From Saccharomycopsis crataegensis (lineage: Eukaryota > Ascomycota > Saccharomycetes > Ascoideales > Saccharomycopsidaceae): a DNA stretch of 64,000 nucleotides. The notes beneath the pieces were generated by a model that saw only the letters and a program-made list of their open reading frames with translations, did no database searches and had not been told where the DNA came from. Below are positions 40,553 through 51,769 of this stretch, piece by piece (position 1 is the first letter of the stretch; each line of letters starts with the position of its first letter). Made by a program: the position numbers and the translations under genes. The stretch is taken from positions 1,116,001 through 1,180,000 of the forward strand of contig NW_027043819.1 of assembly GCF_037102585.1 (NCBI RefSeq), written 5' to 3'.

Positions 40553-43244
40553 TTTGTGTATGAGAGGCGTTTTTTGTGACATTTGAGCCATCTGATTGAG
40601 GTGAATTTATTTCGTTGTTGTTATCCTCCAGGGGGGAAGATTGTTCTTTTGACAGAAGCTTCATTGGCCGGGGAGTAAATGATTCCAGTGGCGTGGGCAT
40701 TTTGTCTAAGTTTTCCAGGATAGTTGGATGTTTTGAGAAGGGGGAAGCTGAATGAGGTGAGGTAGAATGAGGTGAGGTAGTAATAGGGGTAGGAACAGAG
40801 GTAGGGACAGAAGCAGGGACAGAATCAGGGGCAGAAGCAGGGGCAGAAGCAGGGATAGAAGAAGTGGTCAGAGCCGAGGAAGTGACAGTATCACGGGCAG
40901 GGGTAGGTGAAGGAGGAATGTTGGCAGCAGAAGAAGTAGTATGATGTTGTGAGTTTACTTCTTGATGTCTGCGAGAAACACGGACCTGAGGGTGGGATGA
41001 AGGTGAGGCGAGGATCTTTTTGGAGACCTTGCTAATATGGGCCAGCTTGATGGCGCTAATGGCCGCGAACTTGGCGTGCTTCTTAGATTTACCTTTCTTG
41101 GACAATAATTCTATTGGTTTGGTTTGATGTCTGAGAGTAGCAGTGTGTTGGGTTGTAGAGGTTTCGAGTTCATCCATGGATTGGTCTGCATCAGTAGAGA
41201 GGCCTTCCTCTAAAGCATCTTCCTCATTGGATGGGTAGTTCTTTTCCAAAGTATCGTCCTCATCAATAATTGAATCATCAACATTTTCTTCTTCATTTGC
41301 CAATAAGTCGAAAGGGTTTGAATGTGGTTTAGAATATTCTGGAGTAGCCGGTTTATTCAGTTTTATTTTTCTTTTTTCGACAGTCTGAAAACCATAGTTT
41401 AATTTGTGGTTTGGTTTGACTGCTTTTCCAGAATTTTGTTTCGGAGAGTGTTTTTCTGGATCTTCCGGATTCACAATAGGTGCTCTTTGTTGCTTTTTGA
41501 AATAACAATCTTTTGCCCTATGGGATAATTTCTTGCAAATGGCACAAGATGACGTCTTGCAGTCAAAACGAGTGTGTTCACGGGAACCACATGCAGTGCA
41601 GTGGACGCATTTCGTGATGACTCTGGAGCGGAAATTTTTGTCATTGAAGAGTGGAAGGGATTTTCCTGAGTCAATTTCAATATAACCATAAGTGACAATA
41701 CTGGCAGCTTTGCTAGCTTCTTCCGTAAAGTGAACGGTGTTGATTGGAAAGAAGGATGATGGATCAATTCCGGATTCATTGAAGACATGGTCAAGAAGTT
41801 TTTCCCGGTTAAATTCAGTAAACTCGGAATTCATTTCAATCTCAATTAAATGGGATTCCTTATTCATTGTGTTTAACAAAGACCCTGGCGTGTAGGTATA
41901 ATTTCCAACTGTAACTTTAAGGTGGATGTTAAGATATTCAATTAAAAGATTTCTGTCCTTCTTGAAGATATCAGAGCCTGTATCCTGAGGGTTTGGGATG
42001 AAGTTTGAGTTAAGGCAGATCTTCTTATTAAAAATAACCAAGTGGTTGAGGGCCCCTTTTAAGTTTTCCCTGATTATGATCAAATCCTTATCTGGTTCGT
42101 TGGATGACTGTGTAATAGTATCAAGTTCTTTGGATAACTTAGTGAGTCCGTTTTTGATGGATTCCAAGTGTTTTTCAAGAGGAAACTCTGTAAAGATATC
42201 TTTTGGGATCTTAAAGTAGATTAAGATATCCTTAAGATGCTGTTGGCTCATGATAAATTCCAAGTAGTTCTCCAAGCTGATTCTAGAGTTTCTTAATCTG
42301 TTGAATTCGTTTGTCATATTAAAACTGGTGTAGTTTTGGAAGAAATCTTCAATTTCCATGATCTTGACGAGTTCCTCGCGTTTTTCTTTGGATTTAATAA
42401 TAGCAGGATTGGAGGTGGAGAACAATTTTCCTGATTTGCGTTTCTCGCTTATGGCATATTCCAATACGTCGCGGTGCTTAAAGTCAAGGATTTTGATGTG
42501 ACTTGCCCATTTGAAAGTTCTTTCAAATTTCATCAACACGTTTTGGAAGGATGGATCATTGGTGTTTGTAGTGGCTCGAGGTGTGCGCTTGTCTCCAGCG
42601 GTGGCTTGAGCATAGGTTTGGATTGGTCTTGTCACATTGACAGCTGGAGCCACCGGATTGGAGGCCGTAGTTGGAGAGGCGACAGTAGAAGATGAGACAG
42701 AGGGAACAGGAACAGAAGGAACAGAAACAGAAGGAACAGAAACAGAAGGAACAGAAACAGAATTTTTTTTTGGGTTTTGAGAATTTTCGATTTTTTTTTG
42801 GTTTTCGGAGTTTTCATTAATAAAATCAGTAGAAATAACGGCTTGGGTTGGAATAACAGGATTATGCATGTCAATGTCAGTGTCACATGCTGCATGAGAA
42901 TTGCGATCGCAATCAACTGAAGAAACATTAATTGCTGGAGAGGTAGTTGGGGTAGAAATGGCGTTGGAATCCATGTTTTGGTCCGCTTCAGGATCTTCTG
43001 AAGCAGTTAAAAAGGTTTCAACAGTACTATTAATAGTATTGTCGGCTGCATCAGTAATTTCTTCATCGGAATCTTGATCTTTAGCTTGTTTGTTTATGTT
43101 TGCTATCGGGATCGGGGTTTCAGATGTTGCGCCAACATCCAATGAAGAGCCCAAAGAAACCGGGGTTTCAATGATTGGGGGATCATTAGTAGGGTCGGTG
43201 GAGTAGTTTGGAGTAGCTTTATTACTATTTCTAGTGGTTCTCAT
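40545..43244 (-). CDS. LINE F ORF1: nucleic-acid-binding protein with CCHC knuckles
   Basis: 899 codons. A Ser/Thr/Asn-rich N-terminal 200 residues with a PSVSVPSVSVPSV repeat is followed by a conserved middle domain starting near FQNVLMKFERTFKWA. CCHC knuckles CTACGSREHTRFDC and CAICKKLSHRAKDC come next, then an acidic stretch and a C-terminal Pro/Ser/Ala repeat (SIPASAPASAPDSVPASVP). By analogy with L1 and Zorro ORF1 it should coat the element RNA. Its N-terminus shares the NYSTDPTNDPP motif with family 2, which shows common ancestry. It ends 8 bases inside ORF2. Confidence 0.9.
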   Translation of the reverse strand: MRTTRNSNKATPNYSTDPTNDPPIIETPVSLGSSLDVGATSETPIPIANINKQAKDQDSDEEITDAADNTINSTVETFLTASEDPEADQNMDSNAISTPTTSPAINVSSVDCDRNSHAACDTDIDMHNPVIPTQAVISTDFINENSENQKKIENSQNPKKNSVSVPSVSVPSVSVPSVPVPSVSSSTVASPTTASNPVAPAVNVTRPIQTYAQATAGDKRTPRATTNTNDPSFQNVLMKFERTFKWASHIKILDFKHRDVLEYAISEKRKSGKLFSTSNPAIIKSKEKREELVKIMEIEDFFQNYTSFNMTNEFNRLRNSRISLENYLEFIMSQQHLKDILIYFKIPKDIFTEFPLEKHLESIKNGLTKLSKELDTITQSSNEPDKDLIIIRENLKGALNHLVIFNKKICLNSNFIPNPQDTGSDIFKKDRNLLIEYLNIHLKVTVGNYTYTPGSLLNTMNKESHLIEIEMNSEFTEFNREKLLDHVFNESGIDPSSFFPINTVHFTEEASKAASIVTYGYIEIDSGKSLPLFNDKNFRSRVITKCVHCTACGSREHTRFDCKTSSCAICKKLSHRAKDCYFKKQQRAPIVNPEDPEKHSPKQNSGKAVKPNHKLNYGFQTVEKRKIKLNKPATPEYSKPHSNPFDLLANEEENVDDSIIDEDDTLEKNYPSNEEDALEEGLSTDADQSMDELETSTTQHTATLRHQTKPIELLSKKGKSKKHAKFAAISAIKLAHISKVSKKILASPSSHPQVRVSRRHQEVNSQHHTTSSAANIPPSPTPARDTVTSSALTTSSIPASAPASAPDSVPASVPTSVPTPITTSPHSTSPHSASPFSKHPTILENLDKMPTPLESFTPRPMKLLSKEQSSPLEDNNNEINSPQSDGSNVTKNASHTQNE

Positions 43245-43262
43245 GATAAAATCAGTTTTTAT

Positions 43263-43310
43263 CTAACCCGTGACTAACTACATCTAGTATAGTCGCATCG
43301 TAATATAACA
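43263..43310 (+). repeat. 3' LTR of gypsy-type element 1, second part
   Basis: CTAACCCGTGAC onward, ending ATATAACA, completes the LTR interrupted by LINE F. Three bases later the LTR of gypsy-type element 2 begins. Confidence 0.9.
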
Positions 43311-43313
43311 AAC

Positions 43314-43653
43314 TGTTACAATCAGTGTGCAAGGGCACACTAGATTCTGGAATCAAGTGGAGATTACAGGCAATATTTTATATCCAAAGAGACTTGTCTT
43401 TCCTAAACTAAATAAAGGTCAAAACTAAAGGAATGTTGAATCCTTAAATAAATAAAATGATTGAAACTAATAATGGGGTGTTGGACCCGTTCTGGGAATA
43501 AAAGGCTAAACATAAGGCGATACGACAAGGATAAGAGATAAGCGGTGGGACATAAGGTGATACCTTGATGAGGTAATGCCGATCATGGGTTCCGTATGGT
43601 ACCATACCGATGGTAACCAGGACACAACCTAACCATGATCCCATAATATAACA
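43314..43653 (-). repeat. 3' LTR of gypsy-type element 2
   Basis: 340 bp, complete, TGTTA...TAACA at both ends. The other LTR copies of this family in the window (32096-32143, 47807-48104 with 60726-60771, 62810-62848) are recognised from it. Confidence 0.9.
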
Positions 43654-46548
43654 TTATCCCCCCTCGGAGAATGAGTCGTCTCGATCATTATTACTAGCCA
43701 TAAAGTCATCAAGTTCGTCGTGAAGTTGTATCCGTTTCTCATAAGGAATTTAAACGAATCCAGGTTTTGGGGAACATGTACTGGGTCTGCCTTTCCTGGG
43801 TATATGACAACGCGTAGTCCTTTTCGAGATCAACAGTCATTTGGGTCTTCGATATGTTTTCCTTTTTAGTTCAAACCAACATTCCGAGCTTTCACTAATC
43901 CCAAATGTTGAACTTGATTCAACCATTAGCTGCTCATTTATCTTTTATCATAATTTCATAACATGTTTCTCTCCAATGGTACCAGTACTCATAAGAATTC
44001 TTCAAGGTCTTCCAAGCTTGTGATTGGACAACAACAACAGTGCACATTTGGTCGAAAGAAACTAACAGCGGCCTTGACTAAAACTGCTAAGGACCAAATT
44101 GTCCGAAGTTATACTATTCCGGAACCAACTGAGATGAGTACGTAGTAAAAGGATAAGGAATCACAAATCATGCTAATTCTTCTCATCATCGTTAACTTCA
44201 GTACTTCCAACCCTGCTTAGACAAGTTCCAAGATCTTTAAAATCCAAGATCTTTATAACCTAATAACTGTCGGCTCGGTAAGCTCGGTCAGCTTCCCAAC
44301 TCTCACATTAATTCAATGGGTAGCTTTATCAATTAATCACTAACTTCTTTCAAAACTTCTAACCTGGACATACAATGCCAACGTATCAATTACCATGAAT
44401 TCCAAATTCTTCTCTTCTTTAGTTTCTTCTCTGGTCTTCTCAAAATTTATTCCAATCCAATTCTCACGAGATGCATAAAAAGGTCATTTCATTGCGGAGT
44501 AGTTAAGACTCATCGACGTTCCCAGTGAATAGGGTTAGCATACCTTTAGTTCAAGATAAGCTCAGGAATTAGCAGTTATGACGGAGCTTCCTAGCTCTAA
44601 TCACTCTTAGCCGTTGTAAGAAGTAAGTCACTTGAACTAATATGATCGATGGATGATGTCGGGAATTCTCTCCAGTGACCTCTTCCAGTCCGTACTCGGT
44701 CAATCCATCGTCCTGCTAGTTATTCCATTAACTCGCTTTCTCCTAACGATACAGTTCACAATCAATATTTTCGTAACGTCAATGGTCAAATACATTTTTT
44801 GGCCTCTCTAAGTGATTCAATAGTGTGATGTATCTGATCAAGTACCTTGTTCATTTCATTAGGACATTGTTCATTTCATTAGTGCATTTACCGCATCTGG
44901 TTAACACTTCTCAGCCTTCAATTCTTTAATTTTCAAAACTGGATATATCATCAAAACCCTTATCCTGTCAATTGACAACGATAGAGCTTCTTGGCTCAAC
45001 CTTATCCCTTTCAGTCGAAATGTTCAAAAGCATGCCCTAGTTCATACTCTTCTGGCCTTATTCACTCCAATGCGATTCCACGATATATTACATCGCTCAC
45101 GCACAATCCCTGTTCGACCTTAGGGTTGTATACCTCTTATACAACTTTGACAACGATTATGACACTGCCTTAATCCTGTTACCAATATCAGCTTCTTGTC
45201 ACTTTATACGCGATCCTCGCTTAACTCCGGAGCTATTCCAATTACCCCTTTGGAATTATTAGCATTCCGATTCGATACCAGTTATCCTTTTTTTTTTCAC
45301 CGTAACATGGTAATCAAATAGGACTCTTCATTCTTCGGTTTGGAGATTCCAAGCAACCCGAGTAATGACTCTCCATGGTCGAGCTCTATTTCGATTATCG
45401 AAATACCCATGACCCAAGGGAGGTTGCCAACCAAGCCGGAAACGATAATTTACATAGCTTTCTCCTAATCTGTTCTCGCGAATAGTTGACACTGATACAT
45501 CCTTCTGTGGTTTGCATTGTTCACACAACTTGTGGACTTACCCTTATCAACCGCAGATTAACTCTTTCCTGTAAACTCTGTGTTGAAAGTTCCAATGCTC
45601 CAATGTGTCAAGGTAATGTTGTACTGTGGCCTTTCGAAGTAACGAAACCGTTGTTTTATTACTATCATTGTCACCCCACAGAACCAATGATCTCCGTTAC
45701 CGCACAAATAACAAGAACACTGGAGACCAACTTATCAGACGAGTATCCCCACAGGAAAGGCTTTAATCACTCGTTTAATTTCCACGGATGCATCAATCTC
45801 AATCAATTGTTCGTAACAACATTTAGTAAGACTGTCGATATGACAGAACCTTCCTTTGCAACATGGACAACACAATTTATTAAACGTCTCTAGCTTCGGC
45901 ACCAGTTGCCTTGGTCATCGTAAAAGTTTCCTTTCTCCAATCTTCCATACATCTGTAAGGATCATTCCTTCGATCCAAAATCAAATAGCGACTTTCCACG
46001 TCATCGCTTCTATCACCTTTTAGTGACTACTATAATTTCAATTCAACAATCTCTAAGCGATGCTATTATCTCATCGCTCCATAGTTACCAGCTTTCCGTA
46101 ACCGATACAACTTTGGGACTTCTATCTCCCAATTCCGTTGTCACCCATATATTAATTCCGTTCCAGCACTAGAATACCGGAATTAACAAATAATGACTAT
46201 ACCACTAAACAAACCAATCTTCGGCGTAAGGATTCTGAGATCGTAACCTTTTCTAACTATATGGTTCTTGACCTAGGCTCCTCAATAATCACCAATATTT
46301 TATAGGGGAGAGATAAAATCCTTCCCAAACATAACTAGTCGGTTCTTGATCCTGACTCAGAAATGTGGCTTAACAATAAGCAAAAAAAAATAAACATCAA
46401 AAATAAACAATATAAACAAAACAACACGTCGTCGTCTTGTGGGAGTGGTTAGTGGCTATTTGTTCCGATCTCAACCACTCCATAAGCAGGGTCATTTTGA
46501 CACCTATAACGTGATCCTAATCGATCATAAAACCAAACACTCGTTTTC

Positions 46549-47170
46549 CTCAACGGTGTGAAATACGCAGGGCCACCGTGGCCCTGAGGTAACAAAATCC
46601 AGTCACGAAGGAGGCAGACAATGGTTCTCTTTTTGCCCGTTAAAATACACAAGGCCACCAAAGTTCCTCATGTGACAAGTCAAAAACAAAAGTTACAACG
46701 TTCTCGTATAACGATGTAATGTAGCAGGGCATCCACAGCACCTGGGGTGACAACCGTCACAAAACAAAGATAGTTACGTCGTTCTCTTATAACGACGTAA
46801 AACAGACAGGGCTTCCAAAGCGCCTGGGGTGACAGCAGTCACAAACAAAAATAATTTCATCGTTCTCTTATAACGAAGTAAAACAGACAGGGCTTCCACA
46901 GCACCTGTGGTGACAACAGTCACAAACAAAAATAATTTCATCGTTCACTTATAACGATGTAAAGCAGTCAGGGAATTCGCGTCACCTGGCGTGGCGTTAA
47001 ATCTTCAACACAATCAAGACAAACACATATGACGTCTTTTCTGACGAAGTAACCAAGACAGAGTCCTGCAGGTATATGAGGTAACTGTAATCATATTCGC
47101 ATTATCGCATCCGACCTAGCGAAGTAAGATAGTCATGGTCGGAAAGATACTTCATATAACACAACGGTGG
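46549..47170. repeat. Tandem repeat block, unit about 81 bp
   Basis: Three well-kept units of exactly 81 bp at 46699-46779, 46780-46860 and 46861-46941, the last two nearly identical, with about five degenerate units around them. Each unit begins CGTTCTCTTATAACGA, a short imperfect palindrome, and then has GTAAAACAGACAGGGCTTCC or a relative. 81 is a multiple of three, which fits an origin inside a coding frame. Confidence 0.85.
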
Positions 47171-47788
47171 GTACATCCATTATGCCGTGGTGAGAAAAGG
47201 GTGAGTGACAAATTGTTCAACTCAGTTGCACTGAGATGACACGTAGCTTCGCTTCCATGACTTTCGCTAGCATAATGCAGCCAAGCTTAAGCTTGATCTC
47301 TTCGAAACCGTACCCCCGTCTTCTCCAGGAACAGCATTATACACCAATGCCACTGCAACCGTGCGCCTGTCTCTGGTTTGGTATTTTCAGCTCCTGAACC
47401 TTATGACGGATTCCAGCACATCACATTCACGACACCTTGGACATTCCGAACATGATGGCCCACTCAAGGGTTCTCCTAGTTCGCTCTTCAGGTCGTTTCA
47501 TAAATAAACCTTATTATTTCTGATCATTCACAGAACGACTATTCTCGGAAGAGTATTGCTTTGTCCCGTTTAGCATGTTTGTGCAACATTGATAGTTCGT
47601 AAAACTTCCATTATTCGGTCGAGTAAGCAACTAACCCCACGGTGAACCGTAGCAATCACTCCATGTCAACTTGTGATAGCACACGTCGACTTCAATAATT
47701 CACCGGAAGCTCTTCTGCCATACTCCACTTAAGATCCCGAGTTAACCAACTAGGCTTCGCGGGGCACCAAGAATGAGGTGTCCTTAAA

Positions 47789-47804
47789 CCTAGTGGTGCT
47801 ACCA
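47789..47804 (-). other. Primer-binding site of gypsy-type element 2
   Basis: On minus, TGGTAGCACCACTAGG two bases after the LTR, identical to that of element 1; on plus it reads as the 3' end of the inferred initiator tRNA-Met including CCA. Confidence 0.8.
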
Positions 47805-48348
47805 AATGTTACAATCAGTGTGCAAGGGCACACTAGATTCTGGAATCAAGTGGAGATTACAGGCAATATTTTATATCCAAAGAGACTTGTCTTTCCTAAA
47901 CTAAATAAAGGTCAAAACTAAAGGAATGTTGAATCCTTAAATAAATAAAATGATTGAAACTAATAATGGGGTGTTGGACCCGTTCTGGGAATAAAAGGCT
48001 AAACATAAGGCGATACGACAAGGATAAGAGATAAGCGGTGGGACATAAGGTGATACCTTGATGAGGTAATGCCGATCATGGGTTCCGTATGGTACCATAC
48101 CGATTTTTTTTTTTTAAAGACAAAATTCAATATATTAATTAATTATATAACTATATATCTCATAAACTACTTAATGTAGTTTGAAAATTAAAGTGTTAAG
48201 GGAAAACCATTAATGGTGAAAAACCCTATTATTGAGAAAAAATGTTTTTATGCGTTTTTAAGGTTTTTAATTGTTGTTTTTTTTTTGATTTTATTTTTTT
48301 TTTTGATTTTATTTTCTTGTTTTTCCCCACCTATTTTTTCTTCTCCGC

Positions 48349-51300
48349 TTAAAAGATATTGCTTTCAAGCAAGAAGATCATTGAATCAACGGCCATATGA
48401 CAATTGAAATGCCTTTTGGATTTCAATCTTGATAATTTTCGTTGGAAACCTAGATATCTATCGATCATTCTGGTTTCGTTCATGTTGGTGGCAGGGGTAA
48501 TGATTGTTTGCCAGGTTAATGGGATATTCAAGTCAATTTTTTTCCAAAGTTTCTGGGCCAATGGACATTCAATAAGATGGTGCTTCATGATTTCAAATTG
48601 GATTTCCTTTGGGGCATATTGGGGTTCATCATATCTGGTTAATTTTTTGCTGCAATAGTCACAATGATTATTTACGTAATTGTGATTTTCAATGCCCAAA
48701 TGAAAGATGTGAATATTTTGATATTTCCCCGGGAAATGTTGGTTGAATTTTTTGAGGTTATGCCAAAAGTTATCAACTTGTTTCTGATTCACCCCACTAA
48801 TGTCCATGAGTGTTTTTGACATCTTGTTCACATCTTGTTTTTCCCGTTGTTTTTTACTTCCTTTAGTATGGTCAAAATCCTTAATTCTAATTGGAATGTG
48901 TTGTTGATATTTTTCAGGAATCCCTTTTTCAATTGAATTTTTCAAATCTTCAATTCCAATCTTCATTGGCTTCAACCTGATTGTACGTTTCTTTATACCA
49001 AGAACTTTTCTGAAATCCCAGTACGCTGTCCTTTCAGCATCTGAGAATGTGCTGCTATTCATAACTTCCAAGGAAATTGAATCATTGGTATTCTCAATGT
49101 CATCCGCTAGTTCAAGTAATACCACCCACCAATAATGAGTTTTGATATATTCATCCTTTGGTGATTTTGTTGGTGATGTTTTTTGAATGATGTTATTGAT
49201 ACTTGATTGGATTTTAAAACGTAATATCTGGTTATATTTAGTGTGACTATCCAAAAACAAATCCTGGAAAATTTTGGCTCTTCGGTGTTGGAGTTGAGAC
49301 TTTAAATCAATCATTGAGAAACCGCCTTTGTTGTTGTGTGTCTTGAGTGTATCCAAAGAAATAGGTGTATCTTGCTTGACCAATAACTTAATCGATGTGT
49401 CAATTTGATTCAACTGATTGGGTAACAAAGGTTGGTGTAGTTCTTTGTAATAGAACTTGGATGCAATATATGTGTTGAATGCTTCTATTTTTGATTGAAT
49501 CAGCAAGCTGGTCATGTTTGATAACTTGTATTTGATATGGAGGTCACGCTGCAATGTTTCCGGCCAAAATGTCACTGATGGTCCAATAGTTATCCCCAAA
49601 TATGTCAATTGAAAGTTTTCATCAGCAATCTCAAATGGGAATGGTGTCAAAAATGGATAATTATCAGTTGGTATGATTAGTTGGGATTTCTTTTCATTGA
49701 GTTTGCTGCCACTGAATTTTTCAAATAGTCTAATACATTTCATTGTTTTGGAATAATCTCTTTTATCTTTGAGGAAAACTGTGATATCATCAGCAAAAGC
49801 AAGATAATGTTGACTGCTATATGCTTCAGGTATCAAATCTCCTTGGTAACTATGGCCTCTGGTATTCTGTTTGATAGATCGTAGTAAAGGTTCTACTGCT
49901 AATGCAAATAATGAAGGGGAAAACGGATTACCTTGGAGGGTACCATTTTTTAAATTGAATAATGGGCCGGTCATGTTGTTGATGTATAAGGATCCCGTTG
50001 TCTGCTTGAGGATGTTGATGATTAACTTGGCTAATTTTTTTCCAAAATTTAAATGGGACAATAGTTGTTCCATATATTCGTGAGATATCCTATCGAACGC
50101 TTTCTCCAAATCCACAATTAGTATCAGCTTTTGTGGATTTGGTATTATATGCGTTTTATCTTTTGGATGAATTAGACTATCTAACATTTCTCTGAAAATG
50201 GTGATGTTGGAGAACGATGACCGGCCTGGAATAAAACCAGCTTGATCTTCCCCTATGATATCGGGCAAGTGCTTCAACAACCTATTATTAATTATTGTGG
50301 ATAATAATCGAAGATTAGTGTTGATAAGGGCTATCGGCCTATAGTTTCCAATGTTTTCTTTTGACTTTCCAGGCTTTGGTATGATGTTAAAGAGTATAGT
50401 TCGGTAGTGGAATGGTAAATTTCCTTCAGTTAGAATGTGGTTAAATTCTTGAAGAAGGATGTGTTTGATTTGGGGAAATAATTCCTTATAAAATTTGTAT
50501 GGGATTCCATCTATGCCCGGTGTGGACTTCAAATTTGCCGAATCAATTGCCAGTTTGAGTTCTTCCATTGTTATGGAGGAATCCATTTTTCTCTTCTCTT
50601 CAGGAGATATTCCTTGGGTTGGAATCACGTCCTGAAGATATTTATGTATTTTTTTGTGTCCTTTGTTCCTCTGGTTCCATCAAACAAGTCCATATAATAT
50701 TCAGTTGCTATTTTCATTATCTCTTCATGAGATTGAACTAGTGACCCTTCTACATCTTTTAGCTGTTTTATTGGGCGTTGTTCTTGATATTGGTGGAAAA
50801 CTTGGTTAATATGTTGATAATATTCCGTCACTTTATCAAGTTCAGGCACTTTCACTTTTTTCAACATGTGTTTGAGTTTTTCTGCTTTGCATTTAATATC
50901 AATTATTAATTCATCGGTTCCTTGGATATCTTCATTTATAGATTGGTGCCTGAGAACATTAATGATTCTGTCGGTCAATCTATATCTCTTCATATTATAG
51001 TAAGCCTTGGATGAAGTTAAAGTCAACTCCACTGTAACTGAATCATGTGTGGATCTTTTCCCAAAATGATTTGTTTGTGTCATATTCCATTTGTTTTCTT
51101 TGTTTTTTAAGAAGCTCCCAGTGATATAGAACCTATCCAATCTCCGGCTTTTCCCTAATTCTGATGCTTTATTAGTGAATGTTTTCTTGATGTTATGTTT
51201 GATTGAATTGAATGAGTCCTTCAAGTTCAACAAAGTAATGAGATTAGTTAAGGATTCAGCAACTGAGTCTTCACGGCTTCTATAATTTAGGGAGTCCGAA

Positions 51301-51764
51301 CGATCAATAAAATTATTAAAATCACCAGCTAACATGATGTTGATTGTCTTTCCTGGGAATCTAGTTTGAAGATTCTGATGTTGGGCAAGTAAACTGAGTT
51401 TGAGCTGATCATGGATCTGATTTTGCTTTTGGTATTGATTTGGATTATACAAGTTTATAATCCAGAGTGCTTGGTTATTTTCTAATTCAATTAAGACATC
51501 CGTGATGTGTTTTTGGAGTTCATGTTGGACAGTAATACCTGCTAATTTGGATCCTAACACTGGAATAGAATCATCAACAATTATTGCTGTTCTGGAACAG
51601 GTTGAATTATAGTATATGACTTTGTTATCGAACTGAAACGAAAAGTCTTCTGATAGATTTAGTTCTTGGAGCAAAGACACATTGGATTTTTGGGTGAAAC
51701 TTATTACCAACTGGTCGCTGATACGACTCCGTTGTATATTTTGAGTATTGATTTTAATAATCAT
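48349..51764 (-). pseudogene. LINE D ORF2, one frameshift
   Basis: Endonuclease and RT protein nearly identical to ORF2 at 54651-58067. The frame shifts at about 50648-50654, where 7 T stand against 8 in LINEs C and E, splitting it into a 379-codon endonuclease part and a 759-codon RT part. All catalytic motifs are otherwise present. It could be a true pseudogene or a homopolymer error in the assembly. Confidence 0.9.
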
Positions 51765-51769
51765 TATGT

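Larger units (their letters stand above)
36897..43262 (-). mobile_element. LINE F: full-length Zorro-like LINE, family 1
   Basis: Complete minus-strand LINE: 5' UTR of about 18 bases, ORF1, overlapping ORF2, 3' UTR (36908-37120) and a poly(A) tail read as 11 T at 36897-36907. It is inserted in the 3' LTR of gypsy-type element 1, with CTA shared by both flanks as the only visible duplication. Both ORFs are open and LINE A is nearly identical, so this may be a source copy. Confidence 0.95.
32151..43310 (+). mobile_element. Ty3/gypsy-type element 1, with a LINE nested in its 3' LTR
   Basis: The 5' LTR is 32151-32354 (204 bp, TGTTG...TAACA). The primer-binding site is 32357-32372 and the gag-pol region is 32447-36727. 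A polypurine tract ACGGGGGGAAT precedes the 3' LTR, which is 36738-36896 and 43263-43310. That LTR is split by full-length LINE F. The two LTRs are almost identical where both can be read, so insertion was recent. The element is broken, with about one interruption in the coding region. The flanking bases do not show a clear 5 bp duplication. Both ends abut LTR sequence of the second gypsy family. Confidence 0.92.
43654..47806 (-). pseudogene. Degenerate interior of gypsy-type element 2
   Basis: About 4.15 kb between the LTRs, a normal size for a gag-pol interior, but without a long frame. It is broken many times. Small open frames scattered on both strands show no domain and are not listed. 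It includes a tandem 81-bp repeat block in the part next to the 5' LTR, where Gag would lie. Confidence 0.7.

Noticed and set aside
45486-45893. A 135-codon plus-strand frame and other short frames in 43654-47806
   Set aside because: They lie inside the degenerate interior of a minus-strand gypsy-type element and show no domain; chance frames are expected in 4 kb.
46549-47170. The regular repeats as a CRISPR array
   Set aside because: The unit is one continuous 81-bp tandem repeat without unique spacers, in a eukaryotic retroelement; no cas genes are present.
47789-47804. A tRNA gene end (CCTAGTGGTGCTACCA) near 47789
   Set aside because: It is the complement of a retrotransposon primer-binding site next to an LTR; no cloverleaf precedes it.
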